A DNA stretch of 64,000 bases from Aphrophora alni (taxonomy: Eukaryota; Arthropoda; Insecta; Hemiptera; Aphrophoridae): assembly GCA_963513935.1 (NCBI GenBank), contig OY740768.1, positions 69,614,231-69,678,230 of the forward strand, written 5' to 3'. The notes under the pieces were generated by a model that saw only the letters and a list, made by a program, of their open reading frames with translations, did not search any database and had not been told where the DNA came from. The stretch's first letter is position 1. Each line of letters opens with the position of its first letter. The position numbers were made by a program, and so were the translations under genes. Positions 48,601 to 63,000 of this stretch are shown in pieces.

Positions 48601-51060
48601 TATACAGTTCCCTCACAAATATTGAGCTGTGATAACAATACAAAAATGTTATTCGCATCCTAATACTTGTAAAGGCCTTGATTATTTCACATGATGGGTT
48701 CAGAGAAAATTCCTCACTTGTAATAAGAAGTACTCCTAATAAAACCAACAACTACTATTTCACAATATACAGAATTATATTAACATATCATAGTAGAGAT
48801 GGCCGTTATACAGTTCCTTCACAAGTATTAGGCTCCCAATACTTGTAAAGGCCCTGATTATTTCACATGATGGAATCAGAGAAACTTTTTCACTTGTAAA
48901 AAGAAGTACTTCCAATAAAACCAACAACTATCGTTTTACAACATAAAGAATTGTATCAGCATATCATAGTAGAGATGGCCGTTATACAGTTCCTTCACAA
49001 GTATTAGGCTCCCAATACTTGTAAAGGCCCTGATTATTTCACATGATGGAATCAGAGAAACTTTTTCACTTGTAATAAGAAGTACTTCCAATAAAACCAA
49101 CAACTATTGTTTTACAACTTATAGATTTATATCAGCATATCATAGTAGAGATGGTCGTTATACAGTTCCGTCACATGTATTACGCTGTGATAACAAAACA
49201 AAAATGTTATTTACATCCTAATACATGTAGAGGCCTTGAATATTTCACATGATGGGTTTAGAGAATATTTCTTACTTGTTATTAGAAGTAGTCCTAATAA
49301 AACCAACAACTATTGTTTTACAACTTACAGAATCATATCAGCATATCATAATAGAGATGGTCGTTATACAGTTCCGTCACATGTATTAGGCTGTGATAAC
49401 AAAACAAAATAGTTATTCACATCCCAATACTTGTAAAGGCCCTGATTATTTCACATGATGGAATCAGAGAAACTTTTTCACTTGTAATAAGAAGTACTTC
49501 CAATAAAACCAACAACTATCGTTTTACAACATAAAGAATTGTATCAGCATATCATAGTAGAGATGGTCGTTATACAGTTCCCTCACAAGTATTATACTCC
49601 CAATACTTGTAAAGGCCCTGTATTATTTCACATTATGGAATCAGAGAAAAATTTTCACTTGTTATAAGAAGTACTTCCAATAAAAACATACAAATATTGT
49701 TTTACAACTTATAGATTTATATCAGCATATCATTGTAGAGATGGTCAATATACAGTTCCGTTACATGTATTAGGCTGTGACAACAAAACAAAAATGTTAT
49801 TCACATCCTAATACATGTAGAGGCCCTGAATATTTCACATGATGGGTTTAGAGAAATTTCTTACTTGTTATAAGAAGTAGTCCTAATAAAACCAACAACG
49901 TTTGTTTTACAACATACAGAATCATATCAGCATATCATGGTAGAGATTGCAGTTATACAGATCCCTCACAAGTATTAAGCTGTGATAACAATACAAAAAT
50001 GTTATTCACATCCCAATACTTGTAAAGGCCCTGATTATTTCACAAGATGGGTTCAGAGAAAATTTCTCACTTGTAATAAGAAGTACTCCTAATAAAACCA
50101 ACAACTACTATTTTACAACTTACAGAATTATATTAACATATCGTAGTAGAGATGGCCGTTATACAGTTCCCTCACAAGTATTAGGCTGTGATAACGAAAC
50201 AAAAATGTTATTCACATCCCAATACTTGTAAAAGCCCTGATTATTTTACATGATGGGTTCAGAGAAACTTTGTCACTTGTATTAAGAAGTACTTCCAATA
50301 AAACCAACAACTACTATTTTACAACATGCAGAATTATATAAACATATCATAATAGAGATGGCCGTTATACAGTTCCGTCACATGTATGATGTGTCATCAA
50401 AATAAAAATGTTATTCACATCCTAATACATGTAGAGGACCTGAATATTCCACATGATGGGTTTAGAGAAAATTTCATACTTGTTATTAGAAGTAGTCCTA
50501 TTAAAACCAACAACTTTTGTTTTACAACATACAGAATCATATCAGCATATCATGGTAGAGATGGCAGTTATTCAGTTCCGTCACATGTATTAGGCTGTGT
50601 CATCAAAACAAAAATGTTATTCACATCCTAATACATGTAGAGGCCCTGAATATTTCACATGATGCTTTTAGAGAAATTTTCTTACTTGTTATTAGAAGTA
50701 GTCCTATTAAAACCAACAACTTTTGTTTTACAACATAAAGAATCATATCAGCATATCATGGTAGAGATGGCAGTTATACAGTTCCCTTACAAGTATTAAG
50801 CTGTGACAACAATACAAAAATGTTATTCACATCCCAATACTTGTGAAGGCCCTGTTTATTTCACATGATGGAATCAGAGAAACGTTTTCACTTGTAATAA
50901 GAAGTACTTCCAATAAAACCAACAAATATTGTTTTACAACTTATAGATTTATATCAGCATATCATAGTAGAGATGGTCGTTATGCAGTTCCCTCACAAAT
51001 ATTAGGCTGTGATAACGAAACGAAATAGTTATTCACAACCCAATACTTGTAAAGGCTCTG
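45607..51060. repeat. Satellite B, mixed units between block systems
   Basis: It contains near-identical single units in a row (46470-47100), the copy of 23.6-24.8 kb at 46890-48120, and several of the units lacking about 35 bp (48440, 48830, 49010, 49590). No long-period block is completed inside this stretch. Confidence 0.7.
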
Positions 51061-54000
51061 ATTATTTCGCAAGATGGGTTCAGAGAAAATTTCTCACTTG
51101 TAATAATAAGTACTCCAAATAAAACCAACAACTACTATTTTACAACTTACAGAATTATATTAACATATCGTAGTAGAGATGGTCGTTATACAGCTGTTCC
51201 CTCCTAAGGATTAGGCTGTGATAACAAAACAAAAATGTTATTCACATCCCAATACTTGTAAAGGCCCTGATTATTAAACATGATGGGTTCAGAGAAATTT
51301 TTTAACTTGTTATAAAAAGTACTCCTATTAAAACCAACACTGTATTGTTTTACAACATACAGAATTATATCAGCATATCATGGTAGAGATGGCAGTTATA
51401 TAATTCCCTCACAAGTATTAAGCTGTGATAACAATACAAAAATGTTATTTGTATCCCAATACTTGTAAAAGATATTGATTATTTCACATGATAGAATCAG
51501 AGAGATTTTTTCACTTGTAATAAGAAATACTTCTAATAAAACCACCAAATATTGTTTTACAACTTATAGATTTATATCAGCATATCATAGTAGAGATGGT
51601 CGTTATACAGTTCCCTCACAAGCATTAGACTGTGATAACGAAACAAAACAGTTATTCACATCCCAATACTTGTAAAGGCCCTGATTATTTCACATAACTG
51701 GTTCAGAGAAAATTTCTCACTTGTAATAAGAAGTACTCCCAATAAACCTTTAGAACATACAAAATTATATCAGCATATCATAGTAGAGATGGCCGTTATA
51801 CAGTTCCGTCACATGTATTAGGCTGTGACATCAAAACAAAAATGTTATTCACATCCTAATACATGTAGAGGCCCTGAATATTTCACATGATGGGTTTAGA
51901 GAAAATTTCTTACTTGTTATTAGAAGTAGTCCTAATAAACCCAACAACTTTTGTTTTACAACATACAGAATCATATCAGCATATCATGGTAGAGATGGCA
52001 GTTATTCAGTTCCGTCACATGTATTAGGCTGTGTCATGAAAACAAAAATGTTATTCACATCCTAATACATGTAGAGGCCCTGAATATTTCACATGATGCT
52101 TTTAGAGAAATTTTCTTACTTGTTATTAGAAGTAGTCCTATTAAAACCAACAACTTTTGTTTTACAACATAAAGAATCATATCAGCATATCATGGTAGAG
52201 ATGGCAGTTATACAGTTCAATTACAAGTATTAAGCTGTGATAACAAAACAAAATAGTTATTCACATCCCAATACTTGTAAAGGCCCTGATTATTAAACAT
52301 GATGGGTTCAAAGACAAGTTTTAACTTGTTATAAAAAGTACTCCTATTAAAACTAACACTGTATTGTTTTACAACATACAGATGCTGTGATAACAATACA
52401 AAAATGTTATTTGTATCCCAATACTTGTAAAAGATATTGATTATTTCACATGATAGAATCAGAGAGATTTTTTCACTTGTAATAAAAAATACTTCTAATA
52501 AAACCAACAAATATTGTTTTACAACTTATAGATTTATATCAGCATATCATAGTAGAGATGGTCGTTATACAGTTCCCTTACAAATATTGAGCTGTGATAA
52601 CAATACAAAAATGTTATTCACATCCCAATACTTGTGAAGGCCCTGTTTATTTCACATGATGGAATCAGAGAAACGTTTTCACTTGTAATAAGAAGTGCTT
52701 CCAATAAAACCAACAAATATTGTTTTACAACTTATAGATTTATATTAGCATATCATAGTAGAGATGGTCGTTATGCAGTTCCCTCACAAATATTAGGCTG
52801 TGATAACAAAACAAAATAGTTATTCACAACCCAATACTTGTAAAGGCTCTGATTATTTCACATGATAGGTTTAAAGAAATTTCTCACTTGTAATAAGAAG
52901 TACTCCTAATAAAACTAACAACTATCGTTTTACAACATAAAGAATTGTATCAGCATATCATAGTAGAGATGGCCGTTATACAGTTCCCTTACAAATATTG
53001 AGCTGTGATAACAATACAAAAATGTTATTCACATCCCAATACTTGTAAAGGCCCTGATTATTACACAAGATGGGTTCAGAGAAAATTTCTCACTTGTAAT
53101 AAGAAGTACTCCTAATAAAACCAACAAATATTGTTTTACAACTTATAGATTTATATAAGATATCGTAATAGAGATGGTCGTTATACAGTTCCCTCACAAG
53201 TATTAGGCTGTGATAACAAAACAAAATAGTTATTCACATCCCAATACTTGTAAAGGCCCTGATTATTAAACATGATGGGTTCAAAGACATGTTTTAACTT
53301 GTTATAAAAAGTACTCCTATTAAAACTAACACTGTATTGTTTTACAACATACAGATGCTGTGATAACAATACAAAAATGTTATTTGTATCCCAATACTTG
53401 TAAAAGATATTGATTATTTCACATGATAGAATCAGAGAGATTTTTTCACTTGTAATAAAAAATACTTCTAATAAAACCAACAAATATTGTTTTACAACTT
53501 ATAGATTTATATCAGCATATCATAGTAGAGATGGCAGTTATACAGTTCCCTTACAAATATTGAGCTGTGATAACAATACAAAAATGTTATTCACATCCCA
53601 ATACTTGTGAAGGCCCTGTTTATTTCACATGATGGAATCAGAGAAACGTTTTCACTTGTAATAAGAAGTGCTTCCAATAAAACCAACAAATATTGTTTTA
53701 CAACTTATAGATTTATATCAGCATATCATAGTAGAGATGGTCGTTATACAGTTCCCTCACAAATATTGAGCTGTGATAACAATACAAAAATGTTATTCAC
53801 ATCCCAATACTTGTAAAGGCCTTGATTATTTCACATGATAGGTTTAGAGAAATTTCTCACTTGTAATAAGAAGTACTCCTAATAAAACCAACAACTATCG
53901 TTTTACAACATAAAGAATTGTATCAGCATATCATAGTAGAGATGGCCGTTATACAGTTCCCTTACAAATATTGAGCTGTGATAACAATACAAAAATGTTA

Positions 54001-57000
54001 TTCACATCCCAATACTTGTAAAGGCCTTGATTATTTCACATGATAGGTTTAGAGAAATTTCTCACTTGTAATAAGAAGTACTCCTAATAAAACTAACAAC
54101 TATCGTTTTACAACATAAAGAATTGTATCAGCATATCATAGTAGAGATGGCCGTTATGCAGTTCGCTTACAAGTATTGAGCTGTGATAACAATACAAAAA
54201 TGTTATTCACATCCCAATACTTGTAAAGGCTCTGATTATTTCACATGATAGGTTTAGAGAAATTTCTCACTTGTAATAAGATGTACTCTTAATAAAACTA
54301 ACAACTATCCTTTTACAACATAAAGATTTATATCAGCATATCATAGTAGAGATGGTCGTTATACAGTTCCCTCACAAATATTAGGCTGTGATAACGAAAC
54401 AAAATAGTTATTCACAACCCAATACTTGTAAAGGCTCTGATTATTTCACATGATAGGTTTAGAGAAATTTCTCACTTGTAATAAGAAGTACTCCTAATAA
54501 AACTAACAACTATCGTTTTACAACATAAAGAATGGTATCAGCATATCGTAGTAGAGATGGCCGTTATACAGTTCCCTTACAAATATTGAGCTGTGATAAC
54601 AATACAAAAATGTTATTCACATCCCAATACTTGTAAAGGCCTTGATTATTTCACATGATGGGTTTGAGAAAATTCCTCACTTGTAATAAGAAGTACTCCT
54701 AATAAAACCAACAACTACTATTTCACAATATACAGAATTATATTCACTTATCATAGTAGAGATGGCCGTTATACAGTTCCTTCACAAATATTAGGCTGTG
54801 ATAACGAAACAAAATAGTTATTCACAAGCCAATAATTGTAAAGGCTCTGATTATTTCACATGATAGATTTAGAGAAATTTCTCACTTGTAATAAGAAGTA
54901 CTCCTAATAAAACCAACAACTATCGTTTTACAACATAAAGAATTGTATCAGCATATCATAGTAGAGATGGCCGTTATACAGTTCCCTCACAAATATTGAG
55001 CTGTGATAACAATACAAAAATGTTATTCGCATCCTAATACTTGTAAAGGCCTTGATTATTTCACATGATAGGTTTAGAGAAATATCTCACTTGTAATAAG
55101 AAGTACTCCTAATAAAACCAAATACTGTCGTTTTACAACATAAAGAATTGTATCAGCATATCATAGTAGAGATGGTCGTTATGCAGTTCCCTCACAAATA
55201 TTAGGCTGTGATAACGAAACAAAATAGTTATTCACAAGCCAATAATTGTAAAGGCTCTGATTATTTCACATGATAGATTTAGAGAAATTTCTCACTTGTA
55301 ATAAGAAGTACTCCTAATAAAACCAACAACTATCGTTTTACAACATAAAGAATTGTATCAGCATATCATAGTAGAGATGGCCGTTATACAGTTCCCTCAC
55401 AAATATTGAGCTGTGATAACAATACAAAAATGTTATTCGCATCCTAATACTTGTAAAGGCCTTGATTATTTCACATGATAGGTTTAGAGAAATATCTCAC
55501 TTGTAATAAGAAGTACTCCTAATAAAACCAAATACTGTCGTTTTACAACATAAAGAATTGTATCAGCATATCATAGTAGAGATGGTCGTTATGCAGTTCC
55601 CTCATAAATATTCGGCTGTGATAACGAAACAAAATAGTTATTCCCATCCCAATACTTGTAAAGGCCCTGATTATTTCGCAAGATGGGTTCAGAGAAAATT
55701 TCTCACTTGTAATAATAAGTACTCCACATTAAACCAACAACTACTATTTTACAACTTACAGAATTATATTAACATATCGTAGTAGAGATGGTCGTTATAC
55801 AGCTGTTCCCTCCTAAGGATTAGGCTGTGATAACAAAACAAAAATGTTATTCACATCCCAATACTTGTAAAGGCCCTGATTATTAAACATGATGGGTTCA
55901 GAGAAATTTTTTAACTTGTTATAAAAAGTACTCCTATTAAAACCAACACTGTATTGTTTTACAACATACAGAATTATATCAGCATATCATGGTAGAGATG
56001 GCAGTTATATAATTCCCTCACAAGTATTAAGCTGTGATAACAATACAAAAATGTTATTTGTATCCCAATACTTGTAAAAGATATTGATTATTTCACATGA
56101 TAGAATCAGAGAGATTATTTCACTTGTAATAAGAAATACTTCTATCAAAACCAACAAATATTGTTTTACAACTTATAGATTTATATCAGCATATCATAGT
56201 AGAGATGGTCGTTATACAGTTCCCTCACAAGCATTAGACTGTGATAACGAAACAAAACAGTTATTCACATCCCAATACTTGTAAAGGCCCTGATTATTTC
56301 ACATAACTGGTTCAGAGAAAATTTCTCACTTGTAATAAGAAGTACTCCCAATAAACCTTTAGAACATACAAAATTATATCAGCATATCATAGTAGAAATG
56401 GCCGTTATACAGTTCCGTCACATGTATTAGGCTGTGACATCAAAACAAAAATGTTATTCACATCCTAATACATGTAGAGGCCCTGAATATTTCACATGAT
56501 GGGTTTAGAGAAAATTTCTTACTTGTTTTTAGAAGTAGTCCTAATAAACCCAACAACTTTTGTTTTACAACATACAGAATCATATCAGCATATCATGGTA
56601 GAGATGGCAGTTATTCAGTTCCGTCACATGTATTAGGCTGTGTCATCAAAACAAAAATGTTATTCACATCCTAATACATGTAGAGGCCCTGAATATTTCA
56701 CATGATGCTTTTAGAGAAATTTTCTTACTTGTTATTAGAAGTAGTCCTATTAAAACCAACAACTTTTGTTTTACAACATAAAGAATCATATCAGCATATC
56801 ATGGTAGAGATGGCAGTTATACAGTTCCCTTACAAGTATTAAGCTGTGATAACAATACAAAAATGTTATTCACATCCCAATACTTGTGAAGGCCCTGTTT
56901 ATTTCACATGATGGAATCAGAGAAACGTTTTCACTTGTAATAAGAAGTACTTCCAATAAAACCAACAAATATTGTTTTACAACTTATAGATTTATATCAG

Positions 57001-60000
57001 CATATCATAGTAGAGATGGTCGTTATGCAGTTCCCTCACAAATATTAGGCTATGATAACGAAACGAAATAGTTATTCACAACCCAATACTTGTAAAGGCT
57101 CTGATTATTTCACATGATAGGTTTAAAGAAATTTCTCACTTGTAATAAGAAGTACTCCTAATTAAACTAACAACTATCGTTTTACAACATAAAGAATTGT
57201 ATCAGCATATCATAGTAGAGATGGCCGTTATACAGTTCCCTCACAAATATTGAGCTGTGATAACAATACAAAAATGTTATTCACATCCCAATACTTGTAA
57301 AGGCCCTGATTATTACACAAGATGGGTTCAGAGAAAATTTCTCACTTGTAATAAGAAGTACTCCTAATAAAACCAACAAATATTGTTTTACAACTTATAG
57401 ATTTATATAAGATATCGTAATAGAGATGGTCGTTATACAGTTCCCTCACAAGTATTAGGCTGTGATAACAAAACAAAATAGTTATTCACATCCCAATACT
57501 TGTAAAGGCCCTGATTATTAAACATGATGGGTTCAAAGACATGTTTTAACTTGTTATAAAAAGTACTCCTATTAAAACTAACACTGTATTGTTTTACAAC
57601 ATACAGATGCTGTGATAACAATACAAAAATGTTATTTGTATCCCAATACTTGTAAAAGATATTGATTATTTCACATGATAGAATAAGAGAGATTTTTTCA
57701 CTTGTAATAAGAAATACTTCTAATAAAACCAACAAATATTGTTTTACAACTTATAGATTTATATCAGCATATCATAGTAGAGATGGTCGTTATACAGTTC
57801 CCTCACAAGCATTAGACTGTGATAACGAAACAAAACAGTTATTCACATCCCAATACTTGTAAAGGCCCTGATTATTTCACATAATGGGTTCAGAGAAAAT
57901 TTCTCACTTGTAATAAGAAGTACTCCCAATAAACCTTTAGAACATACAAAATTATATCAGCATATCATAGTAGAAATGACCGTTATACAGTTCCGTCACA
58001 TGTATTAGGCTCTGACATCAAAACAAAAATGTTATTCACATCCTAATACATGTAGAGGCCCTGAATATTTCACATGATGGGTTTAGAGAAAATTTCTTAC
58101 TTGTTATTAGAAGTAGTCCTAATAAACCCAATAACTTTTGTTTTACAACATACAGAATCATATCAGCATATCATGGTAGAGATGGCAGTTATTCAGTTCC
58201 GTCACATGTATTAGGCTGTGTCATCAAAACAAAAATGTTATTCACATCCTAATACATGTAGAGGCCCTGAATATTTCACATGATGCTTTTAGAGAAATTT
58301 TCTTACTTGTTATTAGAAGTAGTCCTATTAAAACCAACAACTTTTGTTTTACAACATAAAGAATCATATCAGCATATCATGGTAGAGATGGCAGTTATAC
58401 AGTTCCCTTACAAGTATTAAGCTGTGATAACAAAACAAAATAGTTATTCACATCCCAATACTTGTAAAGGCCCTGATTATTAAACATGATGGGTTCAAAG
58501 ACAAGTTTTAACTTGTTATAAAAAGTACTCCTATTAAAACTAACACTGTATTGTTTTACAACATACAGATGCTGTGATAAGAATACAAAAATGTTATTTG
58601 TATCCCAATACTTGTAAAAGATATTGATTATTTCACATGATAGAATCAGAGAGATTTTTTCACTTGTAATAAAAAATACTTCTAATAAAACCAATAAATA
58701 TTGTTTTACAACTTATAGATTTATATCAGCATATCATAGTAGAGATGGTCGTTATAAAGTTCCCTTACAAATATTGAGCTGTGATAACAATACAAAAATG
58801 TTATTCACATCCCAATACTTGTGAAGGCCCTGTTTATTTCACATGATGGAATCAGAGAAACGTTTTCACTTGTAATAAGAAGTGCTTCCAATAAAACCAA
58901 CAAATATTGTTTTACAACTTATAGATTTATATCAGCATATCATAGTAGAGATGGTCGTTATGCAGTTCCCTCACAAATATTAGGCTGTGATAACGAAACA
59001 AAATAGTTATTCACAACCCAATACTTGTAAAGGCTCTGATTATTTCACATGATAGGTTTAAAGAAATTTCTCACTTGTAATAAGAAGTACTCCTAATAAA
59101 ACTAACAACTATCGTTTTACAACATAAAGAATTGTATCAGCATATCATAGTAGAGATGGCCGTTATACAGTTCCCTCACAAATATTGAGCTGTGATAACA
59201 ATACAAAAATGTTATTCACATCCCAATACTTGTAAAGGCCCTGATTATTACACAAGATGGGTTCAGAGAAAATTTCTCACTTGTAATAAGAAGTACTCCT
59301 AATAAAACCAACAAATATTGTTTTACAACTTATAGATTTATATAAGATATCGTAATAGAGATGGTCGTTATACAGTTCCCTCACAAGTATTAGGCTGTGA
59401 TAACAAAACAAAATAGTTATTCACATCCCAATACTTGTAAAGGCCCTGATTATTAAACATGATGGGTTCAAAGACATGTTTTAACTTGTTATAAAAAGTA
59501 CTCCTATTAAAACTAACACTGTATTGTTTTACAACATACAGATGCTGTGATAAAAATACAAAAATGTTATTTGTATCCCAATACTTGTAAAAGATATTGA
59601 TTATTTCACATGATAGAATCAGAGAGATTTTTTCACTTGTAATAAAAAATACTTCTAATAAAACCAACAAATATTGTTTTACAACTTATAGATTTATATC
59701 AGCATATCATAGTAGAGATGGTCGTTATACAGTTCCCTTACAAATATTGAGCTGTGATAACAATACAAAAATGTTATTCACATCCCAATACTTGTGAAGG
59801 CCCTGTTTATTTCACATGATGGAATCAGAGAAACGTTTTCACTTGTAATAAGAAGTGCTTCCAATAAAACCAACAAATATTGTTTTACAACTTATAGATT
59901 TATATCAGCATATCATAGTAGAGATGGTCGTTATACAGTTCCCTTACAAATATTGAGCTGTGATAACAATACAAAAATGTTATTCACATCCCAATACTTG

Positions 60001-63000
60001 TGAAGGCCCTGTTTATTTCACATGATGGAATCAGAGAAACGTTTTCACTTGTAATAAGAAGTGCTTCCAATAAAACCAACAAATATTGTTTTACAACTTA
60101 TAGATTTATATCAGCATATCATAGTAGAGATGGTCGTTATACAGTTCCCTCACAAATATTGAGCTGTGATAACAATACAAAAATGTTATTCACATCCCAA
60201 TACTTGTAAAGGCCTTGATTATTTCACATGATAGGTTTAGAGAAATTTCTCACTTGTAATAAGAAGTACTCCTAATAAAACTAACAACTATCGTTTTACA
60301 ACATAAAGAATTGTATCAGCATATCATAGTAGAGATGGCCGTTATACAGTTCCCTCACAAATATTAAGCTGTGATAACAATACAAAAATGTTATTCACAT
60401 CCCAATACTTGTAAAGGCTCTGATTATTTCACATGATAGGTTTAGAGATATTTCTCACTTGTAATAAGATGTACTCTTAATAAAACTAACAACTATCCTT
60501 TTACAACAATAAGAATTGTATCAGCATATCGTAGTAGAGATGGCCGTTATACAGTTCCCTTACAAATATTGAGCTGTGATAACAATACAAAAATGTTATT
60601 CACATTCCAATACTTGTAAAGGCCTTGATTATTTCACATGATAGGTTTAGAGAAATTTCTCACTTGTAATAAGAAGTACTCCTAATAAAACTAACAACTA
60701 TCGTTTTACAACATAAAGAATTGTATCAGCATATCATAGTAGAGATGGCCGTTATACAGTTCCCTCACAAATATTAAGCTGTGATAACAATACAAAAATG
60801 TTATTCACATCCCAATACTTGTAAAGGCTCTGATTATTTCACATGATAGGTTTAGAGAAATTTCTCACTTGTAATAAGATGTACTCTTAATAAAACTAAC
60901 AACTATCCTTTTACAACATAAAGAATTGTATCAGCATATCGTAGTAGAGATGGTCGTTATACAGTTCCCTCACAAATATTAGGCTGTGATAACGAAACAA
61001 AATAGTTATTCACAACCCAATACTTGTAAAGGCTCTGATTATTTCACATGATAGGTTTAGAGAAATTTCTCACTTGTAATAAGAAGTACTCCTAATAAAA
61101 CTAACAACTATCGTTTTACAACATAAAGAATTGTATCAGCATATCGTAGTAGAGATGGCCGTTATACAGTTCCCTTACAAATATTGAGCTGTGATAACAA
61201 TACAAAAATGTTATTCACATCCCAATACTTGTAAAGGCCTTGATTATTTCACATGATGGGTTTGAGAAAATTCCTCACTTGTAATAAGAAGTACTCCTAA
61301 TAAAACCAACAACTACTATTTCACAATATACAGAATTATATTCACTTATCATAGTAGAGATGGCCGTTATACAGTTCCTTCACAAATATTAGGCTGTGAT
61401 AACGAAACAAAATAGTTATTCACAAGCCAATAATTGTAAAGGCTCTGATTATTTCACATGATAGATTTAGAGAAATTTCTCACTTGTAATAAGAAGTACT
61501 CCTAATAAAACCAACAACTATCGTTTTACAACATAAAGAATGGTATCAGCATATCGTAGTAGAGATGGCCGTTATACAGTTCCCTCACAAATATTGAGCT
61601 GTGATAACAATACAAAAATGTTATTCGCATCCTAATACTTGTAAAGGCCTTGATTATTTCACATGATAGGTTTAGAGAAATATCTCACTTGTAATAAGAA
61701 GTACTCCTAATAAAACCAAATACTGTCGTTTTACAACATAAAGAATTGTATCAGCATATCATAGTAGAGATGGTCGTTATGCAGTTCCCTCACAAATATT
61801 AGGCTGTGATAACGAAATAAAATAGTTATTCACATCCCAATACTTGTAAAGGCCCTGATTATTTCACATGATAGGTTTAGAGAAATTTCTCACTTGTAAT
61901 AAGAAGTACTCCTAATAAAACTAACAACTATCGTTTTACAACATAAAGAATTGTATCAGCATATCGTAGTAGAGATGGCCGTTATACAGTTCCCTTACAA
62001 ATATTGAACTGTGATAACAATACAAAAATGTTATTCACATCCTAATACTTGTAAAGGCCTTGATTATTTCACATGATATGTTTAGAGAAATTTCTCACTT
62101 GTAATAAGAAGTACTCCTAATAAAACCGAATACTATCGTTTTACAACATAAAGAATTGTATCAGCATATCATAGTAGAGATGGTCGTTATGCAGTTCCCT
62201 CATAAATATTCGGCTGTGATAACGAAACAAAATAGTTATTCACATCCCAATACTTGTAAAGGCCCTGATTATTTCGCAAGATGGGTTCAGAGAAAATTTC
62301 TCACTTGTAATAATAAGTACTCCAAATAAAACCAAAAACTACTATTTTACAACTTACAGAATTATATTAACATATCGTAGTAGAGATGGTCGTTATACAG
62401 CTGTTCCCTCCTAAGGATTAGGCTGTGATAACAAAACAAAAATGTTATTCACATCCCAATACTTGTAAAGGCCCTGATTATTAAACATGATGGGTTCAGA
62501 GAAATTTTTTAACTTGTTATAAAAAGTACTCCTATTAAAACCAACACTGAATTGTTTTACAACATACAGAATTATATCAGCATATCATGGTAGAGATGGC
62601 AGTTATATAATTCCCTCACAAGTATTAAGCTGTGATAACAATACAAAAATGTTATTTGTATCCCAATACTTGTAAAAGATATTGATTATTTCACATGATA
62701 GAATCAGAGAGATTTTTTCACTTGTAATAAGAAATACTTCTATCAAAACCAACCAATATTGTTTTACAACTTATAGATTTATATCAGCATATCATAGTAG
62801 AGATGGTCGTTATACAGTTCCCTCACAAGCATTAGACTGTGATAACGAAACAAAACAGTTATTCACATCCCAATACTTGTAAAGGCCCTGATTATTTCAC
62901 ATAACTGGTTCAGAGAAAATTTCTCACTTGTAATAAGAAGTACTCCCAATAAACCTTTAGAACATACAAAATTATATCAGCATATCATAGTAGAAATGGC